Shown: positions 52,420 through 60,879 of the stretch, in pieces
Numbering within the stretch: the stretch's first letter is position 1
How the letters are laid out: every line of letters begins with the position of its first letter
Source: Paenibacillus athensensis
GTDB taxonomy: Bacteria > Bacillota > Bacilli > Paenibacillales > NBRC-103111
NCBI RefSeq assembly: GCF_004514475.2
Contig: NZ_MYFO02000007.1
Coordinates: 186,001-250,000 of the forward strand
Length of the DNA: 64,000 nucleotides
Direction: 5' to 3'
Position numbers and translations under genes: made by a program
The notes under the pieces: generated by a model
What the model saw: only the letters and a program-made list of their open reading frames with translations
What the model was told of the DNA's origin: nothing
Databases searched by the model: none

Positions 52420-53658
52420 TTACCTCGCAGGAGCAGGAGGCGGCTGCAAATGAGTCAGCTTCTCGGGATTCAGCACCCAGTACAGCCGCTCCAGCTTGTC
52501 GCCTTCCGCCGCAAAACGGAAGGCCAAAGCCGCCTTGACTTCGCCATTCAAGGCGAAGACAAGGCCCAGCGCGCCGTTCAGCTGCACCGGCGCGGAGGTC
52601 CACTGCCGCGGCGACACGAACGCCCGCGGCGAGGTTAGCAGCGCCGTCACCCGGTCGGCGCCGAGAATTGGACGGATGGCCGAGCGCACGCGATCGCCGC
52701 CATCCGTCACCAGCCGTGCGTCCTCCGTCAGCACGGCCAGCATGGCCGCCGCGTCGCAGCTGCGAAACGCGGCGATGAAGCGGCCGACCACCGCAGCGCG
52801 GTCGGCCGCAAGGCCCGCACGCGCTCCCGCGCCGCCGCCCGCTTCGCTGCGCACCGCACGCGCTCCCGCGCCGCCGCCCGCCTCGCTGCGCATCGCACGC
52901 GCTCCCGCGCCGCCGCCCGCCTCGCTGCGCATCGCACGCGCTCCCGCGCCGCCGTCCGCCTCGCTGCGCATCGCACGCGCTCCCGCGCCGCCGTCCGCCT
53001 CGCTGCGCATCGCACGCGCTCCCGCTCCGCCGTCCGCCTCGCTGCGCATCGCACGCGCTCCCGCTCCGCCGCCGTCGTCGCCGTGCCCTACGCGCGCGCT
53101 GCCGCCACTCACAGCGGCGCGACGAGCCTCAGCGCTGTCGGCGCTGTCCGCCTCCTGCAGACGCTGCTTCGCGCGGCTGCAGATCTTGCGGCAGTTCGCC
53201 TCGCTTTTGTCCAGCATCGCGCCAATCTCGTCGTAGCCGTAGCCAAAAGCCTCGCGCAGCACAAACACCGCCCGCTCCGCCGGAGCCAGCCGCTCCAGCA
53301 GCACCATGTACGCGTAACCGAGCGTATCTTTCCGCACCAGCTCCTCGCCGGGGTCGAGCTCCGCGGACATCCACGGCTCCGGCAGCCACTCGCCCGTGTA
53401 CAGCTCACGCTGCCGCCGCGCCGAACGCAACGCATTCAAACAGCGATTCGTCACCCATTTGGCCAGATATCCCTTCCAATGACGCACATGCGCGCCGTCC
53501 CAGCCGGCCAGCTCCGTGAACAAATCGTGTACCGCATCCTCTGCATCCGACACCGTTCCAAGCATCCGATAGGCAATCGCAAACGCATATGCCCGATACT
53601 CCTCATACAACCGCTCGACCTCGACCGCCGAAGGTCCACATCCGCTTTGCCCCTGCAC
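52420..53658 (-). CDS. ECF41-family sigma factor with repeat-expanded linker and SnoaL domain
   Basis: A 412-residue extracytoplasmic-function sigma factor. Sigma-2 (about 14-75), the ECF41 hallmark WLPEP (91-95) in the sigma2-sigma4 linker, sigma-4 (about 108-165, ERAVFVLREAFGYGYDEIGAML), then 196-285 of tandem 13-residue repeats (GGAGARAMRSEAD), then a SnoaL-like domain (about 290-400) with the ECF41-type DGGDR. In the family the SnoaL extension regulates the sigma factor in place of an anti-sigma factor. Normal length is about 300; the repeats add about 100 residues. GTG 53658 with AAGGGGG upstream is the start. A CMD-type gene precedes it. Confidence 0.92.
   Translation of the reverse strand: MQGQSGCGPSAVEVERLYEEYRAYAFAIAYRMLGTVSDAEDAVHDLFTELAGWDGAHVRHWKGYLAKWVTNRCLNALRSARRQRELYTGEWLPEPWMSAELDPGEELVRKDTLGYAYMVLLERLAPAERAVFVLREAFGYGYDEIGAMLDKSEANCRKICSRAKQRLQEADSADSAEARRAAVSGGSARVGHGDDGGGAGARAMRSEADGGAGARAMRSEADGGAGARAMRSEADGGAGARAMRSEAGGGAGARAMRSEAGGGAGARAVRSEAGGGAGARAGLAADRAAVVGRFIAAFRSCDAAAMLAVLTEDARLVTDGGDRVRSAIRPILGADRVTALLTSPRAFVSPRQWTSAPVQLNGALGLVFALNGEVKAALAFRFAAEGDKLERLYWVLNPEKLTHLQPPPAPAR
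52816..53074. repeat. 39-bp minisatellite inside the sigma factor gene
   Basis: Six complete and one partial copy of a 39-bp unit, each coding 13 residues in the ECF41 gene. Copies differ by single bases (AMRSEAD, AMRSEAG, AVRSEAG). Because 39 is a multiple of three, copy-number change keeps the frame. It separates sigma-4 from the SnoaL domain. Confidence 0.9.
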
Positions 53659-53882
53659 CGTCTACGCCCCCTTCCCGTTTCCGGATTCCCAGTCATTTGT
53701 AACGTCATCCAGGTAATCGCAGCCTGATGTCCGCAAGCCGCTTCCCGATACGCGCCATCGCTCAGCCAGCTCATTGCGCAACCCGCTCCGATTCCGTCGA
53801 TTGCACGACTATCCGGCTTGCCCGACACGATGCGGCCGATTGCCAACCGCCACACATCCTCCACGACAGCACGCCCCACGGC

Positions 53883-53904
53883 AAAAAGGAGCCCACAGGC
53901 CCCC
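53883..53904 (-). terminator. Possible CMD gene terminator
   Basis: On the minus strand GGGGGCC-TGT-GGGCTCC is a short hairpin followed by TTTTTGC. It lies about 80 bp past the CMD gene stop. The 53659-53985 gap shows no gene, so the sigma factor may have its own promoter. Confidence 0.6.
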
Positions 53905-53985
53905 TTCACCAGCTTTCTTGATTATACCTCACACGATCGCAGTCCGTCCGCTACGGCCCTGCCGCATCTTCCCCGCCAACCGGCA

Positions 53986-54432
53986 TTACGAGTAGCAGCC
54001 CGGAAACATGCCCGTCGAAATCGATACCCGATTCCACGCATTGATCACATTAATCGCCAGAATCCAGTCCACATACTCGCCTTCCGTACAAAACTCCATT
54101 GCAGCATCGTACACGCGTTGCGGCACGCCAACCTCGGACACCCGCGTTACATGCTCCGCCAGCTCCAGAATGGCTCGCTCCTTCTCCGTGAAATGGGGCG
54201 CATCATGCCAAGCGCTGACCAGCAGCACCTTATCCAACGACTCACCCAGCTTCAACAGATCCCTGGAATGCGAATCCACGCAAAACGCGCAGCCGTTCAC
54301 CTGCGACACCCGCAGCTTCACATATTCATACAGCACCTTGTCGACACTGCTATTGCGGGCAGCCTGGTCAAAAGCCAGCATGGCCTGCAACGCTGTCGGG
54401 CTGGCTTGCCGATAATTTAATCTCATTTCCAT
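53986..54432 (-). CDS. Carboxymuconolactone decarboxylase-family (AhpD-like) protein
   Basis: A 148-residue CMD-family protein with the redox pair C-x-x-C in NGCAFCVDSHSRDLLKLG. Such proteins are alkylhydroperoxidase-like or decarboxylase-like; CMD, oxidoreductase and epimerase genes are the usual neighbours of ECF41 sigma factors. GAGGAGG precedes the ATG. A good ECF41-type promoter lies just upstream. Confidence 0.9.
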   Translation of the reverse strand: MEMRLNYRQASPTALQAMLAFDQAARNSSVDKVLYEYVKLRVSQVNGCAFCVDSHSRDLLKLGESLDKVLLVSAWHDAPHFTEKERAILELAEHVTRVSEVGVPQRVYDAAMEFCTEGEYVDWILAINVINAWNRVSISTGMFPGCYS

Positions 54433-54468
54433 ACGTCTTCCGCCTCCTCTTGTACGTTACGTACCGAA

Positions 54469-54495
54469 GACAAATAAGCCCTTTCTTTTGTGACA
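54469..54495 (-). promoter_or_regulatory. ECF41-type promoter of the CMD gene
   Basis: On the minus strand TGTCACA (54495-54489), a 16-bp spacer and TGTC (54472-54469). The known ECF41 pattern is TGTCACA with a CGTC/CGTA-like -10 about 16 bp later. The site is 37-64 bp before the CMD start. Confidence 0.75.
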
Positions 54496-54562
54496 CTTCT
54501 GCCCAAAAAAATGTTCCGCCAGCCGGTGCAGGCGCATCACCGCAAGCGCCGTCGTCTGCCAG

Positions 54563-54622
54563 CCGCACCGCGCACAATTCCCCGATCCCGGTGCGGAAGG
54601 CCGTAAGGCTGTCAGACCCGTG
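54563..54622. repeat. GC-rich palindromic 3' repeat, copy E
   Basis: This copy reads CCGCACCGCGCACAATTCCC, CGATCCCGGTGCGG, then AAGGCCGTAAGGCTGTCAGA, CCCGTG. Its end overlaps the last codons and stop of the minus-strand AlkZ-like gene: the TCA of the repeat is that gene's TGA. Confidence 0.55.
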
Positions 54623-55772
54623 CCGGTGGCGCTTGAAAGCTCACCTCATAAGCAGCGGCGTCCGGCTCGGCAAAACGCAGCAGCCGCAGCCCTTCCTCCG
54701 CCAACGCGGCGCGGACCGGCTCCGCAAGCCCGGCAAAGGGCTCCACGCTCAGCACCGCCCGGCCCCGCTCGCTCAGGATTTTCCAAATTCCGGCCACAAA
54801 CCCGTCAACCAGAATCGTCGGACGAATGATCCCGTTCACTGTAAACACGCGCCGGCGAACGGCTTCATCGACGATCCGGCCACGGTCCGCATGGGACAGC
54901 AGGATGTTATCGAATTCACCGAGAAAACGCGGCGCAACTGGCGTATCCGCATCGGGACGCGGCGCTTCGGGCAAATCAAACAACGCATGGCCCGACTCGT
55001 CGCGAAATACGGCCAGCTCCGATCGCATTCCATCCACGATCTTCTGGATGCCGGTCATACCCGACCACATCTGCATATCCTTCACCGATGCCGGGCCAAA
55101 CGCCGCCAGATAGCGGCGCAGCAGCGGACCCGCTTCCGGCTCGCGGCACAGCGGTTGGCCGAGCCATGCCTCAATCGGCGTATGCGCCGCTTGGCCGCCT
55201 TCGCCCCAGATGCCTCTTGGCGGCACCTGAACCAGCGGCACCCGATTGCGAACGGCTGCAGCAATCGCGTCTGCCGCCAGCTCCGGCCATCGCTCGCCCA
55301 GACGCTGGGCAGCCTCGCCCAAGGTCATCGGCTCCGCCGTCAGCAGCTCCCGGCCGGCTGCCGCCAGCTGTTCCAGATCTGCGCCTTGCAGCTGCTTGCC
55401 GTAAACGCCCTTCAAGCTGCGGACCATGACGGGCTCCAGCCACGGGCGAAGCAGCAGCGCATCGGACGCAGAAGACAGATGCAAGGTAGCCCGCATCAGC
55501 GCCATGCGCACGACCTGCTTGTCGCGAATCAGCTCGGACAGCTGCTCCTGCCGGAAGCCCTCCACTCGCGCCCAAAGAGCGTAATAAGGCGCGTTCGTTG
55601 CTTGCGCCTGCAAGCCCGCAAGCCGCTCGACCACCTCGATAACCGGCAGCCGGACCCGCTCCAGCAGCAGCTGTCTGGCCAGCAAAGCGCGGTTTAACGC
55701 CCGAACGTCAAGCAGGGGAGACCCTTCCGAGCCTCCCGGCATGCCCGTTGCCCTCGTGATTGCCATCGTCAT
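54612..55772 (-). CDS. AlkZ/YcaQ-like DNA glycosylase family protein
   Basis: A 386-residue HTH_42 (AlkZ-superfamily) protein built of tandem winged helices. The catalytic QxQ motif is intact in LAGLQAQATNAPYYAL (about 53-56). Characterised members remove bulky alkyl adducts or unhook crosslinks, some as self-resistance against DNA-alkylating natural products. It may start at ATG 55772 or 55766. The C-terminal residues and stop are supplied by copy E of the GC-rich repeat. Single gene. Confidence 0.82.
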   Translation of the reverse strand: MTMAITRATGMPGGSEGSPLLDVRALNRALLARQLLLERVRLPVIEVVERLAGLQAQATNAPYYALWARVEGFRQEQLSELIRDKQVVRMALMRATLHLSSASDALLLRPWLEPVMVRSLKGVYGKQLQGADLEQLAAAGRELLTAEPMTLGEAAQRLGERWPELAADAIAAAVRNRVPLVQVPPRGIWGEGGQAAHTPIEAWLGQPLCREPEAGPLLRRYLAAFGPASVKDMQMWSGMTGIQKIVDGMRSELAVFRDESGHALFDLPEAPRPDADTPVAPRFLGEFDNILLSHADRGRIVDEAVRRRVFTVNGIIRPTILVDGFVAGIWKILSERGRAVLSVEPFAGLAEPVRAALAEEGLRLLRFAEPDAAAYEVSFQAPPARV

Positions 55773-55892
55773 TCCGCCTTTCCGTCAAGGGATCCAGCCC
55801 GCTATCGGGCATCCCGATGAATACCATCTTGACGAAGATGCAGCGGAAAGGCAAGTGAGGAAGATTTTTGGCCTGATCCGAAGACTTTTCCC

Positions 55893-56396
55893 TTATTTGG
55901 AGGGAGCGCACAGCGGCACTCGCTCATATTTGCGCACAAAATGAAACAGCCGTATCAGGACTACCGCAGAAACCGGATAGGTCAGAATCGAATAGCTCAA
56001 GCTCCAGCCCGTATAGGTAAACACCCCCGTCAAATCGCACACCCCTTCAAACCCTACCGATAGAACCGTCCAGACAGCAAGGTACACAAACAGCGATGGA
56101 CCCCGCACCTGCCACTTATCGTACAAATACAGAAACAGGAACGAACAGCTCGGATATAACACGAGGTGAATCACGCCCGTAGAAGGCTCATACGTGATAT
56201 TGTCGCCGCAGTAGTACAGCTCGAACGGCGTTGCCGCCAGAAAGTAATCAATACTTTCTACATAAGCAACTGTAAACAGCCATATGGCAATCGTCACGAT
56301 ACGGGAAAACGATCGGTGCACCAGCCAAAATAATCCAAACGCAACCAGCGAGGAGCCGATCATCACGCATTCATTCAGGTCCAGATGATAATTCAT
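55893..56396 (-). CDS. CBO0543-family membrane protein
   Basis: A 167-residue protein with about five membrane segments. The C-terminal YDKWQVRGPSLFVYLAVWTVLSVGFEG, followed by GVFTYTGWSLSYSILTYPV, is typical of the CBO0543 family, whose role is unknown. Its ATG overlaps the stop of the preceding membrane gene by four bases (ATGA), so the two are translationally coupled. Confidence 0.82.
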   Translation of the reverse strand: MNYHLDLNECVMIGSSLVAFGLFWLVHRSFSRIVTIAIWLFTVAYVESIDYFLAATPFELYYCGDNITYEPSTGVIHLVLYPSCSFLFLYLYDKWQVRGPSLFVYLAVWTVLSVGFEGVCDLTGVFTYTGWSLSYSILTYPVSAVVLIRLFHFVRKYERVPLCAPSK

Positions 56397-56872
56397 GCGT
56401 CCCTCCGCCATTGCCGCAGCAGCTGTGCACGGAAAAAGCGCCTGAACCCGACCAGGGCCACGGTGAAAAAGCACCAATACAGCACCGAATACCACACCGG
56501 CCAATTCATATGTACAAAAATACCCGCCTGGCCCTCCAAGCGTTCAGCTGCAGTCAACAGCATGACTGCGGCAGCCGTGCAGGCCAATCTTGCGACAGGC
56601 GTCGCCATTGCCGCATACAGGCTGAGGAATAGCAGCCCGAGCAGCGGGTACAGCACAAGACGGTTCAACACATGCGCCAGCTCCAGCTCAATCCGGCTGG
56701 AAATGAACACTCGCGCCAGATTCATCGTCAGAAGCGCCGAATAATTTTGAAACATAATCGTACCTGCAAATCCATACACCACCGTTTCCAGAGGATGCAG
56801 CCAACCGCTCCGCCATTTGACATACACGACTACCAACGCTGCGTTCAGCAGCACATATAGATAAACCACCAT
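56393..56872 (-). CDS. Membrane protein coupled to CBO0543-family gene
   Basis: A 159-residue protein with four to five membrane segments (VVYLYVLLNAALVVVYV, LYPLLGLLFLSLYAAM, VWYSVLYWCFFTVALV). It is probably related to the CBO0543-type neighbour. ATG 56872 is the most likely start; GGAGG is 11 bases upstream. Function unknown; the tight coupling suggests a two-subunit membrane complex, which is inference. Confidence 0.7.
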   Translation of the reverse strand: MVVYLYVLLNAALVVVYVKWRSGWLHPLETVVYGFAGTIMFQNYSALLTMNLARVFISSRIELELAHVLNRLVLYPLLGLLFLSLYAAMATPVARLACTAAAVMLLTAAERLEGQAGIFVHMNWPVWYSVLYWCFFTVALVGFRRFFRAQLLRQWRRDA

Positions 56873-56954
56873 CGGCCACTCGTCCTCCGACCTGCCGGAT
56901 GGATTGGGCAAGCTTCCGGCGCGTCCTCCCTTATTATGGTCGGCGCCGCGCGCA

Positions 56955-57503
56955 TTATGCCTGATTAGCCCGCAGCCAGCCGAGCATTTTGTCGCACCAT
57001 TCCACATACATCCGCTCAAAACCGACTCCCATTTCAATAACCGCCACTGTCGAAAAAAACGGATCGTCGCTGGCCAGCGGCCCTTGCGCGCGAAAACCGG
57101 CAACCCGCTCTGCATACGCGCGGCTCCGCCCATCGTGCTCGCTCCGCTTGTTCTCCAGAATCGGAATCAGCGTCTTACGGTCGATCAGCCACGAGTTGTA
57201 CATCTTCATCAGAAACTCGTCCCATTGGCCCGGCTCGCTGGGCTCGATCACCCAAGCCTTCAGGCTTGCCAGTCCTTGATCGGTGATGGCGTAGATTTTT
57301 TTGGCCGGCCGGTAGGATTCACGTTCATGGGCCTGCAGCTTGACAAGTCCCTCCGCTTCGAGCTTGGAAAGCACCGGATATAGCTGATTGTTGTTGATTT
57401 TATAAAAAGGATTGATTCGTCCGGCCATTTGCTGCTTGATATCGTAGCCGCTCAACGGCTCGCGGGCCAGCAGGCTGAGCAATACATAGGGTATGGAACT
57501 CAT
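56955..57503 (-). CDS. PadR-family regulator with C-terminal Vir_act_alpha_C-type domain
   Basis: A 182-residue PadR protein (PYVLLSLLAREPLSGYDIKQQM, NNNQLYPVLSKLEAEGLV, KKIYAITDQGLASLKAWV). The longer C-terminal half is the AphA/Vir_act_alpha_C type. ATG 57503 has GAGG 7 bases upstream. It is divergent from the alpha/beta-hydrolase gene, and the shared control region has three palindromes, so it probably represses the hydrolase and itself. Confidence 0.9.
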   Translation of the reverse strand: MSSIPYVLLSLLAREPLSGYDIKQQMAGRINPFYKINNNQLYPVLSKLEAEGLVKLQAHERESYRPAKKIYAITDQGLASLKAWVIEPSEPGQWDEFLMKMYNSWLIDRKTLIPILENKRSEHDGRSRAYAERVAGFRAQGPLASDDPFFSTVAVIEMGVGFERMYVEWCDKMLGWLRANQA

Positions 57504-57527
57504 ATGCGCACCTCTTTTTGAAAATAA

Positions 57528-57588
57528 GTTAAATTTAACATAAGTTATTATTGACATAATAACCCGGTTGTTATAAGTTAATATTAAC
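57528..57588. promoter_or_regulatory. Divergent PadR/hydrolase operator region with three palindromes
   Basis: GTTAAATTTAAC (57528-57539), GTTATTAT-TGAC-ATAATAAC (57544-57563) and GTTAATATTAAC (57577-57588) are all perfect inverted repeats with GTTA/TAAC ends. A TTGACA (57551-57556) lies in the central one. They fill the AT-rich gap between the two start regions. Confidence 0.75.
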
Positions 57589-57632
57589 CTATTGAGATTT
57601 ACATCACAATACACAAACCAAGGGAGAGATTG

Positions 57633-58850
57633 ATGATGCAACTGATTTTTAACGACCAAACCTTTTCTTTCGAGCTGCTGCGTACCTTGAGCTATGCGCC
57701 CTACGGCGGCGCCGATATCGGCGAATGTCTGCTGACGGCGTACCGCATCGAAGAAGGCAGCTTCGAGAGCTGGCATGCGGAGTGGAACGCAACGGCGGCG
57801 CGCGTCCACAAGCTGGCCGACGAAGCGCTGGCAGCCGGGCAACGCGTCAGTGCGCGCGAGGCGTACTTACGGGCCTCGAACTATTACCGCACCGCGGAGT
57901 TTTTCCTGCATGGCGACGCGCGCGATCCGCGGATCATCGCTACGTGGGAACATAGCCGCAGCACCTTCCGACAAGCGGCAGCGCTGCTCGACACCCCGGT
58001 CGAGACGGTCCGTTTTCCTTACGAGGGCACACATCTGACCGGCTACTTCTACAAGGTTGACAATTCCGGCCTGCCACGTCCGACCTTGATCGTACACGGC
58101 GGCTACGACTCCACCGGCGAGGAGCTATATCTGGAGGTAGCGGCAGCGGCGCTCCAGCGAGGCTACAACTGCCTGACCTTCGAAGGGCCGGGCCAAGGCG
58201 AGGCCATCCGCCTGCAGCAGCTGCCGTTTCGTCACGACTGGGAGCATGTCGTCACGCCGGTTGTCGATTACGCGCTGACTCGCGCCGAAATCGACCCGCA
58301 GCGGCTGGCGCTCATGGGCATCAGCTTCGGCGGCTATCTGGCGCCCCGCGCTGCGGCGTTCGAGCATCGACTGGCGGCCTGCATCGCCAATGACGGGCTG
58401 CACACGTTCCGCTTCAGCGAGCTGGGCCGTCCCTTCCTGCCGCCCGGCGGCGGCCGGGACGACTACGAAGCCGTCATCTCCCGAGTGATGCAGCAGCATA
58501 CCGGCGTCCGCTGGGCCGTCGAGAACGGCATGTTCACCTTTCAGGCCGCGGATATTTTGGAGCTTGTCGACAAGACCGAGCCGTGCACGCTAGAAGGCGT
58601 CGCCGAACGGATCATCTGCCCGACGCTCGTGTGCGAAGCTGCCGAGGATCACTTTTTTGCCGGCCAGCCGGAGCGTTTGTACGAAGCGTTGACGTGTCCG
58701 AAAACGTACATGGCCTTCACGGCCGAGGACGGCGCGGAGGAGCATTGCCATTTCGGCGCGCTGCTGCTGTTCAATCACCGCGTATTCGAGTGGCTGGATC
58801 GCACGCTGCAGGTGCATTCGGCGACGACAGCCGGGATGACGGCGCACTGA
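57633..58850 (+). CDS. Alpha/beta hydrolase, dihydropseudooxynicotine-hydrolase-like
   Basis: A 405-residue hydrolase with an N-terminal helical domain (about 30-130) and the alpha/beta core: nucleophile in GISFGGYLAPR, acid in AAEDHFF, His in EEHCHFGA, and oxyanion strand VHGGYDST. The arrangement is like 2,6-dihydropseudooxynicotine hydrolase and related carbon-carbon or ester hydrolases; substrate unknown. ATG 57633 has GGGAG 6 bases upstream. Controlled with the divergent PadR gene. Confidence 0.88.
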   Translation: MMQLIFNDQTFSFELLRTLSYAPYGGADIGECLLTAYRIEEGSFESWHAEWNATAARVHKLADEALAAGQRVSAREAYLRASNYYRTAEFFLHGDARDPRIIATWEHSRSTFRQAAALLDTPVETVRFPYEGTHLTGYFYKVDNSGLPRPTLIVHGGYDSTGEELYLEVAAAALQRGYNCLTFEGPGQGEAIRLQQLPFRHDWEHVVTPVVDYALTRAEIDPQRLALMGISFGGYLAPRAAAFEHRLAACIANDGLHTFRFSELGRPFLPPGGGRDDYEAVISRVMQQHTGVRWAVENGMFTFQAADILELVDKTEPCTLEGVAERIICPTLVCEAAEDHFFAGQPERLYEALTCPKTYMAFTAEDGAEEHCHFGALLLFNHRVFEWLDRTLQVHSATTAGMTAH

Positions 58851-59149
58851 ATCGGCGGCGTTCGCGACTTGGCGGCGGCTAAACAGCGGCAACGCGACCG
58901 CAAGCCAGCGGCGTCACCGGGTGGCGCGGGCGTCGCCAGGGACGGCTCGCTGGGTGGAGCCTGGCCGTGTCCGACGGCTCTGCGGCTGCATCGGGCCCGA
59001 CTGGGTTTTTTTGACAATAGTCATTGGGGAAACGCGGAATTTTTTATATAATCGGGGTACAAGGTTTCAAAAGCTGTTCACCCAGCGCACGCAAAAGCAG
59101 GAGGACGGCTTCTGCACGTGCTACAATACGAATCAAGGAGGAGATGCGG
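58851..59149. other. GC-rich intergenic stretch without gene
   Basis: After the hydrolase stop come GC-rich inverted segments and TTGACA (59009-59014), followed 17 bp later by a TTTTTTATAAT-like box (59041-59051), a plausible promoter of the AraC-type gene at 59150. No open frame is convincing. Confidence 0.5.
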
Positions 59150-60010
59150 ATGGAATGGCTGCTGCGGATGAAGGACGCGATCGACCTGATCGAAAGCAGC
59201 ATGGAGGAGCGCCTCGACATCGAACGAATCGCCCAAGTTGCCTATTCGTCGCCGTTTCACTTTCAGCGCATGTTCCACATGCTGACCGGGATGACGGTCG
59301 CGGACTACACGCGCAAGCGCAAGCTGACGCTGGCCGCACAGGAGCTGGCGATGACATCGGCGAAGGTGATCGACGTAGCGCTGAAATACGGCTATGACTC
59401 GCCGGAGTCGTTCGCCAAGGCGTTCCGCAAGGTACACGGCATAACGCCATCGGAAGCGCGACGGGCAGGCGTGGCTTTGAAGGCGTTCCCCCGCATCTCT
59501 TTTCAGCTATCCGTGAAGGGAGACAAGAATATGGATTATCGAATTGTAGACAAAGAGGCATTTCCTGTAGTCGGCAGAGGACTTACCGTGACGTGTCAGG
59601 ACGGGGACAATTTGCGGCGGATTCCCTTGTTCTGGCAGGAGTGTGGCAGCGACGGCACCGTGGCGAAGCTCGGAGCGCTCAGCGCAAACGGCCTGCTGCT
59701 CGGGCTATGCCTCGACATGCAGCCGGGACGGGACGATTTTACGTACATGATTGCAGCCGAGCCTGGCCAAGACTCCCCTGTGGACGGCTATGAAACGCGA
59801 CAGGTGCCGGCTTCGACGTGGGCCGTATTCACGGCCCGGGGCGCGTTGCCCCATTCCATTCAGGACTTGATGCCCCGCATCTTCCAGGAATGGTTTCCCG
59901 CGACGGGCTACGAGCATTCGGGCGCGCCGGAAATGGAAGTGTATCCGCAAGGCGATACGACAGCCGAGGACTACGAATGTGAGATCTGGATTCCGGTTGT
60001 GAAAAAATAA
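59150..60010 (+). CDS. AraC-family regulator with GyrI-like effector domain
   Basis: A 286-residue protein: N-terminal double AraC HTH (AIDLIESSMEERLDIERIAQVAYSSPFHFQRMFHMLTGMTVADYTRKRKL and VIDVALKYGYDSPESFAKAFRKVHGITPSEAR) and a C-terminal GyrI/BmrR-type effector-binding domain (YRIVDKEAFPVVGRGLTV to ECEIWIPVVKK). Such proteins sense amphipathic drugs. ATG 59150 is 8 bases after GGAGG. Single gene, terminator behind. Confidence 0.9.
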   Translation: MEWLLRMKDAIDLIESSMEERLDIERIAQVAYSSPFHFQRMFHMLTGMTVADYTRKRKLTLAAQELAMTSAKVIDVALKYGYDSPESFAKAFRKVHGITPSEARRAGVALKAFPRISFQLSVKGDKNMDYRIVDKEAFPVVGRGLTVTCQDGDNLRRIPLFWQECGSDGTVAKLGALSANGLLLGLCLDMQPGRDDFTYMIAAEPGQDSPVDGYETRQVPASTWAVFTARGALPHSIQDLMPRIFQEWFPATGYEHSGAPEMEVYPQGDTTAEDYECEIWIPVVKK

Positions 60011-60045
60011 CGCCGACGAGAGAACATGCTCCCGGCAGGAGCAGG

Positions 60046-60089
60046 AAAAGGCCGAAAGAGCCCGGATGGGCGTCTTCGGCCTTTTTTTG
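60046..60089 (+). terminator. Terminator of the AraC/GyrI-like gene
   Basis: AAAAGGCCGAA and TTCGGCCTTTT pair with an inner CCC/GGG stem and T-run, 35 bp past the stop. Confidence 0.85.
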
Positions 60090-60253
60090 AATTCGTCGAG
60101 CGGGCACAAGCCGCATAACACCCTCGCGAACCCGTTAGCGGGTACGCTGTGCGGCGCCAGGGGCTGTGCGCAGCGTCCGTCCTCTGGCGGCTACCTGAAC
60201 GCAGTCGCAGTCGTCCGGCGACTATCGGGCGCAATGCGCCTTCGTGAAGGCGC

Positions 60254-60718
60254 TTACTTTTGCAAAAATCTGCGAATCCCCGTAACGACCAGCTGATGAT
60301 CCTCTTCACCCGGCAGACCGGATACGGTGATGGTACCGATGCGGCCTTCACCGCGCACCAGCAGCGGGAACGAACCGCCTTCGCCTTGATAGTCCGACTC
60401 GGGCAGGCCGGAGCTCAGCTTGAACGTCGTTCCTTGCGCTTTGAACGATTCGCCGACATACAGGGAGCTGTGTCCGAAATGCTTCACAACGTTTTTTTTC
60501 GCCTGAATCCAGTAGGTATTGCCCTCCGAGGAGCCTTCCATGTAGTGCGTAAACAGCGGATGGCGGTCGTTTTCAATGTGAATCGCCACGCCCTTGCCCA
60601 CTTCGTCCAGCGCGATTTGGCGGATCAACGTGCCGAGGCGCAGAGCGTCTTCATTCGAAAAGGCATCAAACTGCAGCTCCTCTTCGTGACCTAATAACGT
60701 TTTCATAAACTCGTTCAT
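60254..60718 (-). CDS. UPF0303-family (heme-degrading-domain-like) protein
   Basis: A 154-residue member of the UPF0303/GlcG-HbpS-like fold (GVAIHIENDRHPLFTHYMEGSSEGNTYWIQAK-type core and GTITVSGLPGEEDHQLV). Relatives bind heme or small ligands; activity is unproven in this group. AAAGAGGG precedes the ATG. Single gene. Confidence 0.85.
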   Translation of the reverse strand: MNEFMKTLLGHEEELQFDAFSNEDALRLGTLIRQIALDEVGKGVAIHIENDRHPLFTHYMEGSSEGNTYWIQAKKNVVKHFGHSSLYVGESFKAQGTTFKLSSGLPESDYQGEGGSFPLLVRGEGRIGTITVSGLPGEEDHQLVVTGIRRFLQK

Positions 60719-60879
60719 GGAATCCCTCTTTTCTGAGAGTTGGTTACATGGCTATCTTACTATAAAATGAAAAATAGACAACCCTGCATGCTAAAGTTAA
60801 CCCGCTCGGCCAAGAGCGGCAGGCAGCGATCAGCCGTCCCCGGTTGAGCTGCATATTTCGATATTCGGGAGGTTGTACC

